Origin: Gordionus sp. m RMFG-2023
Lineage: Eukaryota > Nematomorpha > Gordioida > Chordodea > Parachordodidae
Assembly (NCBI RefSeq): GCF_954871325.1
Contig: NC_088777.1
Location: forward strand, 49,515,366-49,579,365
DNA length: 64,000 nucleotides
Direction of reading: 5' to 3'
Shown here in pieces: positions 36,515 through 50,079 of this stretch; the stretch's first letter is position 1, and each line of letters opens with the position of its first letter. The notes under the pieces were generated by a model. It saw only the letters and a program-made list of their open reading frames with translations. It ran no database searches and had not been told where the DNA came from. Position numbers and translations under genes: made by a program.

Positions 36515-38020
36515 AATTTAAACATCTTGCAACTATGACCTAGGACTCCAACAAACCTATTATATTTATTAATATGCTTCCACTACTTCAACAACTACAA
36601 CATCCAATCACCCACAAAATCATTCATATCAGCATCAAAATAAACCTGAGACCCTTAGAATTTCTCAAACAAAACTCAATCATAGGAAAAATTTAATCAT
36701 GTCAAAAAAAATAACTATCCAGTAAACTCAAAATCTATGACTCTTTGTCTTTTAGTTATTCTTATTAATTATTTTTTTTTCTATGAATAATCTATTCTTA
36801 TTTATATTTTATTGTAATTTTTATGTTTAGAACAAAATACATATAAATTGTTATAAGCATTAAATTTCACCTATTCTGATCAGAGGTTTTAATTTAGAAT
36901 ATTTTCTTTTTTTTCATTGAGCAGTTTCATAAATAAAATAAAATAATGACTGACTAATTCCGGAAAATTTCGATAACATGAAAAATGTGCCTAAAATTGG
37001 AAATATGCATTTAATTTTCTTTTCCTTAAATCTTACACGTCAGTGAGCCTTAGCTATATGTGAATCATATTATGATTTTTGTAATAAATTTTAGTGGCAT
37101 AGTGTTAATCCTTTGGCCGCGAGGAAACTTATTATTAGCTTAAAGTGAATTAAAACAGGTTAATTTTCCATCACTATAAATATATGAAAAGTAACTAATT
37201 TCTAAAGACCTAGATCTCTATCATATTGCAATCATATATTAATTAATTTTGTAACCTATGGCAAATAAAATATTAAGCAAGTTTTAATAAATAAATTTGA
37301 CTCTAAATTTACCCAAAAAAATGGGTTTTTTTAGACAGAAATTTTTTTTTCAATTTAAAACTGAAACGTCTAAAGCGAAACAAAAAAAAATTTTTTTTTA
37401 AAGTAACGCGGTATAAAATATCTAATTGATTAAAGTGGCTATCATGAAATATGGGATATTAAAATAAATATTTACAAAAAATTATATATATATTCCCAAA
37501 TTTTTAATGATATAAGCCAAAAAAAATACCATCAAGTTAAATCAGGAGGTCTAATTACAATTTTTAAGGGAGGGAGATGTGGGAGGCAGGGAGTATTATG
37601 GATGCTGATAGATATGTTAGCTGGGAAGAAAATTGCTTTATTTGATTTTCAAAGGGAAGTTACATGTATAATAATAATACAAACTAATTAGGATTAGGAG
37701 TCAGGTGGGAATGGCTATGGAATTTCTTCTTAGAAAGTACGTTAGCATCAGTGAACTGTAACAACAGTTAAACCATGATAAACCTATATAAATATCTGAA
37801 AGGTAAAATCGAACCGATATAATATTTTTTGAACGAGTAAAAATAACACCCTTATAAATTAAAGTTAAACGTGTTTCATCCAAAATAAAATAAATAATTT
37901 TCCATTTTTTTTTACATTCTTTTCCTTGTGCTGTATTACATTTTTTACAATATGTGCGTCGTTATTTATAATTATTAAATTATCAAATTATTTGTTTAAT
38001 ATCCATAAGAAGAAATTTGT
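36515..38020. other. AT-rich stretch with no gene recognised
   Basis: 36580-36640 contains a threonine-rich run (TTSTTTT in one plus frame) resembling the mucin-like tail of antistasin-like protein 3, but out of frame with gene 1. It may be a decayed tail. Nothing else is visible. Confidence 0.35.
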
Positions 38021-38025
38021 ATTAA

Positions 38026-39098
<1,073 letters not shown>

Positions 39099-39453
39099 GT
39101 ATCTGGTTTTTTTTTACAAAAATCTGAAAATAATCAATTAAAATTTTTTAGCCTTCAGTAATTTTAGTCTCCTGAATAAGAAGGTTCTAAGTCAGATTTA
39201 TCAGAAAGGCTCGAAAAAAGTATTTTTTTATAAATTTTTAAATTTCCTATTTTCTTCCCACTTTTTTCCCTGCTCATTTTCCTATATTTCTTAGAATATA
39301 TTAAAATTATTAATAATTTTATTACCCTAAATTTATATTTAAATCTTCTCTTGTCTAACAAATTATATTTTTATGAAGGCATTAATTTTTTATTATAACA
39401 ATTTTGATAAAAAAAATAATTATGATTTATAATTATTGCAATCAGTAAAACGA

Positions 39454-39926
39454 ATGTTAAACGGCTCGATTTAAGCCGATTTTTTAAAACCGGATAATTA
39501 AATATTTTAGCTAGTGAGATTTCGTTAATAGAGGTTCAAACCTTTGTGCCACTTATGAGCAAAAACTTAAGGCTTGCATAATATTTTTCCTAATATTGAG
39601 TTAGGTTGCATTCAAAGTGGGGACAGATCCGTTTTTTTTACATCCGTCAAAAGTCAATCTCAAAATGATATATATTGATTTTTCATTTTTAACTTCACAA
39701 CACTCTATAAAATTTGCCGGATCAATAAGTCAAAATGTTTTGACTTCAAAAATTTGCCGAATTTGTTTTTAAGTCGGAAGGTATGGGAACGGACGCACTT
39801 TGAACAAATGTATTAATGAGATTTACTTATGACAGAACAGATGTAAAAAACTGATCCGTCTCCACTTTGAATGCAACTTTAGCCGTTTTTTAAAATAGGC
39901 TCAAAATGAGCCATCTAACAACACTA
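39454..39926 (+). mobile_element. hAT-like MITE family A interrupted by a second MITE
   Basis: The outer element runs from TGTTAAACGGCTCGATTTAA to CCATCTAACAACACTA. Its right arm is split at GAGTTA/GCCG by the element at 39604-39878, with TTA repeated on both sides. Confidence 0.85.
39604..39878. mobile_element. Nested PIF/Harbinger-type MITE (TTA duplication)
   Basis: 275 bp, starting GGTTGCATTCAAAGTGGGGA and ending CCACTTTGAATGCAACT, with inverted ends of about 38 bp including CAGATCCG/CTGATCCG and ACATC/GATGT. It is flanked by TTA at 39601-39603 and 39879-39881. A 3-bp TTA duplication and ends starting GG fit PIF/Harbinger. Confidence 0.8.
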
Positions 39927-40779
39927 ATTAATAACTTATCTGATTGATAAAAATTGCGAAATTTAAAAAAAGACCCTACAAATTACCAAAATATAGATAA
40001 TGCCATAAAAAAATCATAAATATTTTAATCTTCATGATGGAATATGGTTAAAATTTATTAAACACATTCAAAAATATTATTTTTTATATTTTATGATAAA
40101 AATTCAAAGATATTATTTTTTTATATTTTGTGATAAAAATTATAAAAAAATTATATATATTTAAAGACGCCATCTGGCGGACAGAATGTAATTTTGTTTA
40201 CTTTTATAAATAAAAATAAGTTTTGAGTAAATTTGATTTTATAAATGTATTGAAGCTAACACATCTAATAGATATTTTATTTTACACCTCTCCAAACATT
40301 TATTTTATTTATTAATTCTAAATTAATATAAGGAAAGTAATTATTAATTTGTACGGAAGGCATTAATTTTAATATTAAATTTTTATTATAACTAAAATTT
40401 ATCTTATTTTACACTCTATATATACATTTAAAAAATACATTTTTACATATTAAAGTATAATAAATTTTTAAAAAGTTATATAAATCTATTTCAAAAAACG
40501 AAAAAAGAAGGAATTGCAAAAAGGTCTTCCGAACCTTATTTGTCAAAGGTCATTTAATTTATTTTACAAAAAGAAAAAATATAAAAGTTTTAATATTCAA
40601 AAAATATATATTTAACAGTAATGTATTTCTGTCACACAGAAAATTACATAAAACAATAAAGTAATGTATTTCTGTCATAGAAAAAATTACATACAACAAT
40701 CAAAATAATAATGTCTAATAATCCTTTATAAGCCAACGACAATTTATTTTGTAGTAAATTTATAAATCAAACAATTTTT

Positions 40780-41549
40780 TTTCACTATGACTTAAATTGA
40801 TCCACAATCTCATATAGTTTATTGGAGCGTTCCTATTTTCACTACTTTAGTATGCAAAATATCTAATTAATCTGTTTGTATATTCTTTAATTTAGTTGTA
40901 TTTCGCCACATACCAATGAGTAGTTTTATAGAAGTCATTAATTTCCATATAAATTTCAAAATAACCACATATATAATTTTAATTTTATATATTGTTTATA
41001 GAATTTTGGCTTTTGAAGTATATTTTAAAGCATTAGTAGTTTAGCCTTTATTATAAAAAATAGATTTTGTGTTATTTTTAAATGCAAGTTGCAAATTCAA
41101 ATCCGTTTTTTATATTATTTTTTTTTGATGTGAGGGATTATAAATTCTTGAACCATTAATATCCATATTATGTGGCTTTACAGATTGATGATGAATTCTA
41201 ATTAGTTTATCAATATCATAATTTTACAATATTTGTCTGCTTTTTGTATTTATTTCTTATAGTATTCGAGCCATATTCCTATTTTCTATTATGTAAAATT
41301 ATAAAACCAATTTCTGATTTAGTTGCATTTATTTAATTAATCTAAAAAATAATTAGTTTTTATATATTGGGAATCAAAAAATTGAATATCCAGAATTATA
41401 CAAATTTGCTCTTATAGTACTTGCGGATCCCACAGCCCAAGAAAAAAAAAGAAATTAATAAAGAAAGAAAGAAAGTTCAAGAAAAATTAATTCAGATAAT
41501 TTTTTAAAAATAATACCGAAAAATAAAAATTTTGACTTGTCAAAGAATC
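40780..41549. repeat. Direct duplication, copy 2
   Basis: This is the counterpart of 38026-39098, with scattered substitutions and small indels. The 1.7 kb between the copies contains the nested MITE pair. No coding frame is preserved. Confidence 0.85.
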
Positions 41550-41791
41550 ATCAATTTTCTCAATTAATATTCGGAAAGTGAAAGCCCACTGAAATATGAA
41601 TAGAAATATAATACATAAATAAAGGAGTACTTATAGCCGAACGACATTTAATAATATATAACTTATTATGTAATAAAGAATTACATTATATTACAATACA
41701 TTTATATACAAAATTTTAAATTTATATAGTATTATTTTATTTTTGATATCATTGATTTTAAATAATATTTGATTTAATACAAAAAAAAAAC

Positions 41792-42012
41792 TAATGTTGT
41801 TAAACGGCTCGTTTTGAGCCGATTTTTAAAAACGGCTAACTCAATATTTTATCTACAAAAATACTAAGCAAGCCTAAAGTTTCTGTTCATGAAGGAACAA
41901 AGGTCTAGACATGTATTATCGAAATCTCGAGACTTAGGCAATATTTTTCTGGCTAAATATTGAGTTAGCCGTTTTTAAAAATCGGCTCAAAACGAGCCAT
42001 TTAACGACATTA
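41792..42012 (+). mobile_element. hAT-like MITE family A, best full-length copy
   Basis: It starts TAATGTTGTTAAACGGCTCG and ends AACGAGCCATTTAACGACATTA, with inverted ends of about 60 bp. The two inner CTAACTCAATATTTTATC / TAAATATTGAGTTAG segments pair. The flanks AAAAAAAC and AAAAAAAT agree at 7 of 8 bases, although they are low-complexity. Confidence 0.85.
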
Positions 42013-42645
42013 AAAAAAATATATATATTTATATACAAAAGAATAAAAGTACAATATAACAATATAAATTATTGTATAAAAAAAAATGTTGAATTAGGAG
42101 GGAAATGGGAGTGTTTCGAAGAACAAAAAAAAGGGATTATCAAAATGAGAAAAATGTTGATAAAAAGATGAAAAATGCATGAAGTATACAAAGTATTATT
42201 AAAAAAAACAAGAAATCAAAACAAATTAAATGTAAATATTTATTAAAACTTTAAAAAAAATGGGCGAGTTTGGCAAATAAAATGAAATATTAAGAAATGA
42301 TCTTAAATAAAATTTAACTTTGTAGGGGGGAAATCTTTAGGGTGTGGATGACGTAAAACGAATTCTAACTTCCGGAAAATTATCCGCGACTACAGCAACC
42401 AAACGGTGGAAACCTTAACATAACACGAATGCAGTTAAGCACTGCTTCATTTCGATAATGGAAGTTTCAATACGATGAGTCTCCGTGATTGGATAGTCTG
42501 TTTTTTTTCCTGTAATTGAAAGTAGAACTTTTGCTTATCTTGGGAGTCGTGTTAGAGTAAAGTTTAGTGTAATTTTGTTAAGACGCATTTCTCCTTTTTC
42601 GGGAATTATGACATTGTTCATGGTAAGATACAAGACCGAAATAGC

Positions 42646-43057
42646 TTATTGACATTTTAACCTAGTAATATTATTTCTAAGACTCCCTTTATATGGTTGT
42701 AAACATGATTCGAATTTGATTAGATGAAGAGCTCGATAGGAATTTTGATGCGTAAACGGAATAACAGCTTGTTTAATGGGTAGTTTTAGCTCAATATCGG
42801 CAAGTTTAAGAAAATAACTGAACCTCGAACTTAGTAGTAATGCGCGATATTGCTTCGCTTTTCTTCTGGAATGACGTGGTGAATAATGATTGGACAAATG
42901 ATTTTTAAACAAGGGATAAATTTTAAAAAAAATAAATGTTTGATATAAATAAATAATTTATTGATGATAGTTACCTAAATCGTGGATCAATCAGACAAGA
43001 ATAATCAATTGGAGATGAAGGAAAGTTCGAAAGTTGGGAATTATAAAATGGGATGAG
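42646..43057 (-). CDS. Possible two-exon gene end, unrecognised
   Basis: A minus-strand exon ending at 42646 reads RKAKQYRALLLSSRFSYFLK, then LADIELKLPIKQAVIPFTHQ and SLRNNITRLKCQ to a stop. It can start at the acceptor CATTCCAG near 42863. The preceding exon would end at about 42974 (PIDYSCLIDPRF, donor GTAACT), with phase 2 matching. The basic, short C-terminal part resembles a small mitochondrial-type protein in composition only. No start codon is found for the upstream exon. The whole neighbourhood is GC-richer than average, which supports a genic origin. Confidence 0.4.
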
Positions 43058-43292
43058 AAAATTTTTATATTGGATGATTATGATTGTTTTATTATAATAT
43101 TGTTATCGGATTTAATTATGATTAATATTATTTGTACAAATAGTTTGTTTGATTGCAATAAAGAATTAAAATGAAATCCAATTTATATATATATGCATGC
43201 TACAATGAAAAAAAAATTTTAAGTTTTTTAGTATCTAAATATCTAAAATATAAAGTAGCCCGAGTGTTATTTAAATAATAAATGATTTATTA

Positions 43293-43457
43293 TGTCGTTA
43301 GCCGTTACGACATTTCCCAGAGCAGAGCGTATTGATTTAATATGTAATAAGCCTAAAGCGATAAATAGGCCCACCTTCCATTACGTATCACCATGCGTAA
43401 AAAAGATGAAGGAAGAAATTGTTTATCTATTTTTTTCATCACCATCAGATTAACTTA
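43293..43457 (+). CDS. Small open frame, possible micro-protein or 5' exon
   Basis: A 54-codon frame starting MSLAVTTFPRAERIDLICNK lies in a GC-richer patch upstream of the membrane protein gene. It has no recognisable domain. It may be part of a transcript leader or an unrelated exon; the support is only its openness and composition. Confidence 0.2.
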
Positions 43458-43831
43458 AGTAACGAATTACCCTCATTACTTCACGCTTGATTTAAAGACT
43501 TATGTTGGTACTCATTGTTTTTCGGGTAATGTTCTTGCCTCAATGACTCCGCTCAAGTACAATCGTAGTAAGAGAATCGCTATTTCTGCTAATAATGAAT
43601 TCTCTTTTACAGTTCTCTTTTACAGTTTCGCTAAAATGTCTTATTTCCAAATTGTTAGCGGTTGTAAATTAGAGATAATGCGTTAGCGCTATTGTCCTAA
43701 CCTATAAATGTTTCACCCGAATAAAAAAATCGCCGAATTGGTTTCGCGATATTATACCTTCGCTCTAAAATTATTTCACGATAAAGGGTTTCCTGAATAT
43801 GGCATATTTTATTCATCGCTCACATGAATGG

Positions 43832-44932
43832 ATGATGAAGGAAAGGCGGTGGAGGGCGGAATTGATTTCTATTTTTCTGTTGTTATGTATATCATTAAAA
43901 TTATAAATAAATATTAACAAATTATTTTATAACTATGAATCCCCATCTCATCTTTTTCGAGAAAAATTGTTATTTGTAATAATAAAATAATATACTCGAT
44001 TGTTGGAAAAGTAATCAAGAAAAAATTAATGCTTAATGAAACATGTATCAAGAGTTAAATAATTGTATATAAAAATAAGATATGAGAATAGGAAAATAAA
44101 CTTACACATATATATACCTTTTCCTATGCAAGATAATCATGGTAAGATTTCAATTTTGTATGATAATAAACATAGCATTCCAAAGTCGGGAAATAAATTT
44201 GTGCCAAACTCTAAGATGAGCTTGTCTATCACGAACGATCAAAACTTGAACTTAGATTTAAGTGATAAGCAATTGAAAGACTTGGAAATTTTGTTGAATT
44301 TAATGGAACCACCATTAGAATTTATAAAGTCGAATGCTAAAAGTTCGGAGGATATGGACAAAGAAGAACTCGGCATTCACCACCCGCGAAATCTAGATTC
44401 GGAATATCAAAAAGGAGTATTGGATCTCACGTATGACGAAGATATTCAAAACAAATTCTTAACTCCCATGTTAGATGCGCACATCCGACAAAGAAACAAA
44501 TCGTTAAGTGGCACCCATATCAAAGATTGGCACTCGTCAAACTATTTATTGATCATATTCCCGATTCTCGTATTGGTAGCTCTCGCGATATTACTTCTAT
44601 ATTGCTTCTGCTGTAAACGCAAGAGTAAAGGTAAAACAAAGCACAATATATATTGCACATGCGAAACCTGTCAAAACGAAAAAGCTAAATTGATAAAGGA
44701 CAACGACGATATCGACGAAAACAAGTCTCGTCAATTTGCGAGCATTTCCAAAAATGCGTTGTGTAAATATTGTGGCAACGATGTAACACCTTCTTCGAAT
44801 GTCAAGCATTCATTGCCTACTAGTGCGTTATCGGAAATAGAATCTTCATTTAAATTTCATGGCAGGGAAGATTCGGCTAATCCATTCGCTAATAGGGATA
44901 AAAATGTATTCTTTAACCAAAGATTTAAATAG
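43832..44932 (+). CDS. Single-pass membrane protein, unrecognised (2 exons proposed)
   Basis: The main exon runs 44133-44932 (acceptor TATGCAAG, phase 1) and ends TAG. It encodes an acidic, asparagine-rich extracellular part (DLSDKQLKDLEILLNLMEPP), one transmembrane segment (LLIIFPILVLVALAILLLYC), and a cysteine-rich cytosolic start (CFCCKRKSK). After this come two C-x2-C pairs (CTCETC, CKYC) and a serine-rich tail. A short exon 43832-43886 (MMKERRWRAELISIFLLL, donor GTATAT, phase 1) would supply a signal peptide; this is a proposal only. The open frame extends upstream to 44063 but that part looks intronic. The family is unknown. It could be a receptor-like or tetherin-like type I protein. 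Confidence 0.55.
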
Positions 44933-44944
44933 AGTCGTAATTTT

Positions 44945-47755
44945 TTTTTTTTGATGAAAACATTTTCTTATTAATTTTGAAAAATAGTTTTACATTTTTA
45001 TTATACCATTTTAATATGAGATACGCGGGTTACAATAATGTTCTTAATATGTTATATCGTGTAATACTTCTAACATAAGTTTAAAGTCTATGCACAACTA
45101 TTTTATAATATGATCATAGTTTGCGTAATTCTAGTCTTAAACACAATCTTGCCAAGGGTTGTTTAAATAACCTGCTTGGGGTCAATTTTTGAAAACGGTC
45201 CGATTAAGATTTCAGGTCAAAATAATATTATACAAAGCATCGAGGTTTGTTATTATAGATGTATACAAGGTATTTCTACCATTTACGAGCAAAATCTCCA
45301 GGTTTACATTATATTATTTATGATAGAATCTTAATATTGGACTTTTTCACAACTCAAACTTAATCTAATTTTAAAATTATCAAAATAAAAATATATCTTC
45401 AAAATGATTTCAAAAATATTTTATGAAAATTTGTAAGATTATTTTTTCAAAAAAAAAAGAAATTTTTTAAATTCTGGTAGGCTGATGTCCATTTTTTTTA
45501 ACTTTAGATAAATGAATTAATCAATATAACCGCTTTCTTTCTTTCTTCCTTTCTTTCTTTCTTTCTTTTTTTCTTTTTCTTTCTTTCTTTCTAATTTTTT
45601 AAATTACCTCAGCCCGAAGAATACTGGGGAAAAAATTTAATTATAAGAAATGTCTGAAATAGATTTGCAAAGGTAAATAAATAAATATATTATCAAAAGA
45701 ATGGGAAAGAGAATCATCCGAGGAAGGAGGTGGATGTTAAAGAAATTAGAGCGAGAAATACTAAGGAGATTGAAGAAATAATCATTAATTAATATCTGCT
45801 TCAGCAAATGTCAAGCATAGACACCACGCAAGATATGGATTGTTGTGAGTTATTACGACTTGTTCCCTATCAGATGATTATCACTTAATACCCACCATCG
45901 ATAGAATTTAAAAATATCATAAACCTCTAAAAAATATTTTTTTTAAATAGCTGTTTAAATATTTTAAAAAATTTTTCAAAAAATATATTAGCAGAAGCAT
46001 ATTTAGGCATGGTTTCACATTTAGGAATTCCCAAATGTTATGTTGCAGCTATGTTGATCTTTACAGCTAAAAATTGATATTGTTAAAAATGTAATTTTTA
46101 ATTGTTTAAATGTCACCATAATCAATGGCTTTATAAATGAAATCAATATTTTTAATAAAATAGTTTTAGAGTATTAGTAATCAAAATAATAATAATAAAA
46201 AATTTTTGTATTAAAGATTTATCTCAAAATTAAGATTCAAATTAAAATACTATTAAAAAAAACCATGTAATTAAAAATACAATTTTATAATTGAGTTCCC
46301 AAAAAGGAACAGTAATTATGTCTTAAAATTAAAATTTCTATTTGAATTTTTTGGCACGTCAATATGAAAATTCCCTGGCTTCGTTTGTAAAAAAGGAGTA
46401 TTTTATTGTCTAGATTTTTTTTAAAAACTTTTATGTTAATGTTGAAAGATGGCCATTTGTGGAAGTCACTATTGGATATGAAGATGTTACAATTTTTATA
46501 TTTGTTAATCTTTTAAGTTTCTAACCGTATTAGTGGATTGTTGTTTAAAGGGAATAAATAAACGCATATGTAATCCCATAGTAGTAATTTTCCGAGTGCT
46601 CAAGGTATGGTTATCTATAAATGTTTTGACCTTAGAACAAAAATCATCAATTGATGAATTTTGTAATTGGTTTATATTAAATATACCTCTAGATATTCAG
46701 ATCATGTTTGAAGAGTGTGTTATTCTCTCTATTTTATATGATTCTCTAGAATAGTTCAAAATAAATGGTCTAAAAGCATTCACGAAATGGGTTAATTTTA
46801 TCGTAATAATGATAAATCTCCACGCTCTGTAAAATATGAGAGCATGTATTCTTTATTACCTATTTTAAAAATTACAAAACATTACTAACTTTATTAATAT
46901 AAGAATAAATTGGAAAGGGGAGGGGGTAACAAAGCCTTTTCACAAACCCAGCTGTAAGCCGGCACTTTATGGGTCGAAGGCCTAACAAAAAAATTTCTCC
47001 CCAAAAATAAAAATTTGTACCAAATTCCTCCCGCAATTTGAAAATTTTGACCTGGCAACCCTGTGTGGAAAAAATGCTAATATTGTAAAGTCACCGGGTT
47101 ATTATGGTCGATGAGAAATAAATCGATGAGTTTAAAACGACTGGGAAACTCAGTGGAGATAAGATGTTTCGATTGGTATTTATATTGCTACCTTGACTTA
47201 GGCAGCTTACTATTCATGAAAACTGTATATTAAAACAAATCTTATTAACCAAACCTTTACGGCGTTTTCAGATGAATGATTTAAGGTGAGATGAAGGTGA
47301 TTGATTTAAGTGATTCAAACTTAATGTCTAAATTTTGATTTGTTGGCTATTTCTTTTATTTTTTAATAAATGTCTTGAAACCCATAAAATAAAAATTATA
47401 AAATAAATTCGTAAAGAGTCATTCATTGAAATTTTTCACTTCACCCTGAATGCTAGAATTGAAGCTAAGATTTTACTTTTTAAAGGATGTTCTAATTACT
47501 AATTTACCACAGTTTTACTCTCTTATTTTTTTTTGAAAAACGTATCAATTACTTTTATTATTTTTAAGCTTACGCTATAGAAAATAATCAATTAAATTAG
47601 GTTTAGTTAATTTATTTTTGTAGATTTAAAATTTTGTGTATTTAATTTAAATTAAATTAATAAAGCCATCACATGTTATTATTTCAATTTTTATATTTCA
47701 GTTTGCTAATTGTTTTCATAATAAGTAAGTTCTTTACTAATTTCTGTAAAAGATT
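44945..47755. other. AT-rich stretch with no gene recognised
   Basis: It contains a (CTTT)n tract at 45536-45595 and a possible badly diverged family A MITE at about 45165-45355 (GGGTTGTTTAAAT..., TTACGAGCAAAATCTCCAGG). A 73-codon frame at 46533-46754 has no recognisable feature. Confidence 0.4.
45536..45595. repeat. Interrupted (CTTT)n microsatellite
   Basis: An imperfect CTTT tract, equivalent to GAAA on the other strand and so the same motif as the two large arrays. Confidence 0.9.
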
Positions 47756-47763
47756 TCAAAAAT

Positions 47764-48150
47764 ATGAAACTCTTAACGCTGTTATCCTTAATTCTTTTGA
47801 CACTTATTTATTCTTCCAGATCCCTTAATTCAATCCATACTATGGGTAGGTTATCTTTTATAATTAATATTATTATAAACATTGTTTGTGTTTTTTTGGG
47901 GGAATTTTTTATATATCATGCATTCAAATATATATATTTAAAAAATTAAAAATGGGCATAATAATTACGTTATTAAGATTGTCTGCTATTATGCGACATC
48001 GGCTGCTCTCTCAAGATGAACGTAAGAAAATGTCTTATCTGCAAATGTGATAGCCATCCTCCGATTCCTAAACCCGAATCAGTGGTAATGACAAAAGCTA
48101 AAAAAATACTCTCTTCCGCCAAATCAAGGGCCTCGAGACACCTAACTTGA
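47764..48150 (+). CDS. Antistasin-like secreted protein 2 (two exons, 84 aa)
   Basis: Exon 1 is 47764-47845 (82 nt, phase 1, donor GTAGGT) with signal peptide MKLLTLLSLILLTLIYSSRS. Exon 2 is 47978-48150 (acceptor ATTAAG). The cysteines are CLLLC, DIGCSLKMNVRKCLICKC, with the same C-x8-C-x2-C-x-C end as its paralogues. The first spacing is C-x3-C rather than C-x4-C, and the aspartate of the motif is not conserved. A basic, serine-rich tail ends at TGA. It is the most diverged of the three. The spacing to gene 3 is about 670 bp in the same orientation, which fits tandem duplication. Confidence 0.72.
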
Positions 48151-48820
48151 ACCTATACCACTACGTTGATTATTTCGTTACTATTATTCCCGCCACATTA
48201 ATCTACCATTCGTCGTGATATATTTCCCAACCCCCACTATAAAATAAATAAATTATTATCTTTATCATATTTTATTTATAATTTATGTTTTGACGAAACA
48301 AATAAATGTAATTCAAGTATTTTGACTCTTTTACGTATCATATTATAAAATGCGATATTTCTTTGAGATATTAATGTAAACCGATAATTGCTAAAATACC
48401 CCAAAGCTGAGATGATAGTTCCAGTAGAAACCAAGTTAATACGTTTTTATAGGCCAACTAATAATCGGCTAAAATTACAGAAATCTTTCCTAATTATGCT
48501 GAAAGAGTCATGGAGAGAATAATTTTAAGATGAAAGATGTTTGTAATAATAATTTAATCTCCATTCACAAATAACTTAGCAATTGCTATTATTGTCATTT
48601 ATATCATTATATAGTAATTTTTAAAATAATATAAAATATAAATAGATCAATTTAAGTTTATTTATTTTTTTGTATTTCAATTTAAATATTTGTTTCAACT
48701 TATTTTATGTCACATGAAAGATAATATCGAATTGTTACGTTATTATTTGAAGAGAGAAAAAAATTAGACCCATCAGTTAGATATTAATTTTCTTCTAAAT
48801 TAAATTCGATCTATATAAAT

Positions 48821-49784
48821 ATGAATTTTTTAACGCTTGGGTCATTTATTCTTTTGGCAATTCTTTATTCTTCCCGATGCATTAATCCAGATGATGCTAT
48901 AGGTATATTTCCTTTTTTAATTTATTTTTACACTCTATTAGCTAGGCATAATAGCTCTGTTTAAGCCGATTTTATGAAAAACTGCTAATCCAAAATAATT
49001 TAGCCAGAAAAAAATATTGCCTCTAGAAATTTCGTTACCAGATGTTCCAACCTTTGTGTCCATCTATCAACAAAATCTTAAGGACTTGCGTTATATTTTT
49101 TTTTGGTAAAATACTGAGTCAGCCGTTTTTAAAAGATCGGCTTAAACTCGGCGATTTTGAATCACTACACTCTAATTAATAATTTACTTGTTATTTTTTG
49201 GCCTCGTTCTTTTTAAACTCAAGCGTTTTATGATTAAATTTGGTGATAAAAATTCTCTTATAGTGAACTAGGTTGAGGCCCTCATAAACCTTTTTATGAA
49301 GAAAAAATAATATAAGCATAATATTATTCATGAAGATTGTGTTAAGGTAAATTGTAAACTCAGTTGCCCTCTTAAGCAAGATCTATGGGGATGCCCCATC
49401 TGCAAATGTATCATCTTTACTTCAGAGCCAAAACCCAGGAACATGCTAACGAAACCTATCAAAAAACACTTTATCAAAATCAATCCAACTCCCACAGATG
49501 CACCGAAAGACTTCACACCCGTCTTTATAACCACCGCAACTAAGTCTACAACTCCAACTACTCTTACCACGCCATCTACCCCTACCACGCCAACTTCCCT
49601 TACCACTCCAACTTCCCTTACCACGCCAACTTCCCTTACCACGCCAACTTCCCTTACCACGCCAACTACCCTTACCACACCAACCACCCTTACCACGCCG
49701 AACTACCCTTACCACGCGAACTACCCTTACCACGCGAACTACCCTTACCACGCCAACTACCCCTACCATGCTTTCTACCCTTAA
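48821..49784 (+). CDS. Antistasin-like secreted protein 3 with mucin-like tail (176 aa)
   Basis: Exon 1 is 48821-48902 (82 nt, phase 1, donor GTATAT) with signal peptide MNFLTLGSFILLAILYSSRC. Exon 2 is 49336-49784 (acceptor TGAAG). The domain CKLSCPLKQDLWGCPICKC keeps the D-x2-G-C of antistasin repeats. A threonine/proline tail follows, encoded by an 18-bp minisatellite (TSLTTP / TTLTTP), which would be heavily O-glycosylated. One extra G near 49700 shifts the frame, turning TTP-type units into NYPYHA units and stopping at 49784. The original frame stays open and Thr-rich to TAG at 49887, so the natural protein may be longer. The 433-bp intron contains a family A MITE. Confidence 0.75.
48946..49168 (-). 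mobile_element. hAT-like MITE family A in intron of antistasin-like gene 3
   Basis: It reads in minus orientation, judging by the order CAAATCTT/CCTTTGTG/GGACTTGCG. The ends GCTCTGTTTAAGCCG and CGGCTTAAACTCGGCG are diverged. It lies entirely between donor 48903 and acceptor 49335. Confidence 0.75.
49560..49775. repeat. 18-bp coding minisatellite
   Basis: About a dozen units of the type ACTTCCCTTACCACGCCA with variants ACTACCCTTACCACGCGA. It encodes the Thr/Pro tail of antistasin-like protein 3 in one frame and NYPYHA in the next. Confidence 0.9.
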
Positions 49785-50079
49785 AAACACACCCACTACA
49801 AGAACTTTTATCAGTCCTACAACTTCGTCTACGACTGTTAAGACCATTCAAACTACTAAATCATTGGCATTTAAAATAGCTCCCTAGTCGGCCAGCAATT
49901 GTGATTCTTTATAAACATAAATCGCCTTTTTATTTTAAGATAATTTTTTTGTATTATGATATTTTTTTAATAATTTATTTATCTTTGAGAACTATTGTTA
50001 AAATTTATTAATAAATTCGACATGAGTATCAAATCAAAGTTTATTAAAAAATATTTTCATTGTAATGTTGAATATAATG

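Noticed and set aside
36313-36525. Minus-strand 70-codon frame
   Set aside because: It is the antisense of the cysteine-rich exon of antistasin-like gene 1, whose plus-strand reading has the signal exon and cysteine pattern.
45165-45355. Extra family A MITE
   Set aside because: Some words match, but both ends are too diverged to list as a separate element.
49328-49847. Minus-strand Val/Gly- and Gly/Trp/Lys-rich frames
   Set aside because: They are the antisense of the Thr/Pro minisatellite of antistasin-like gene 3.
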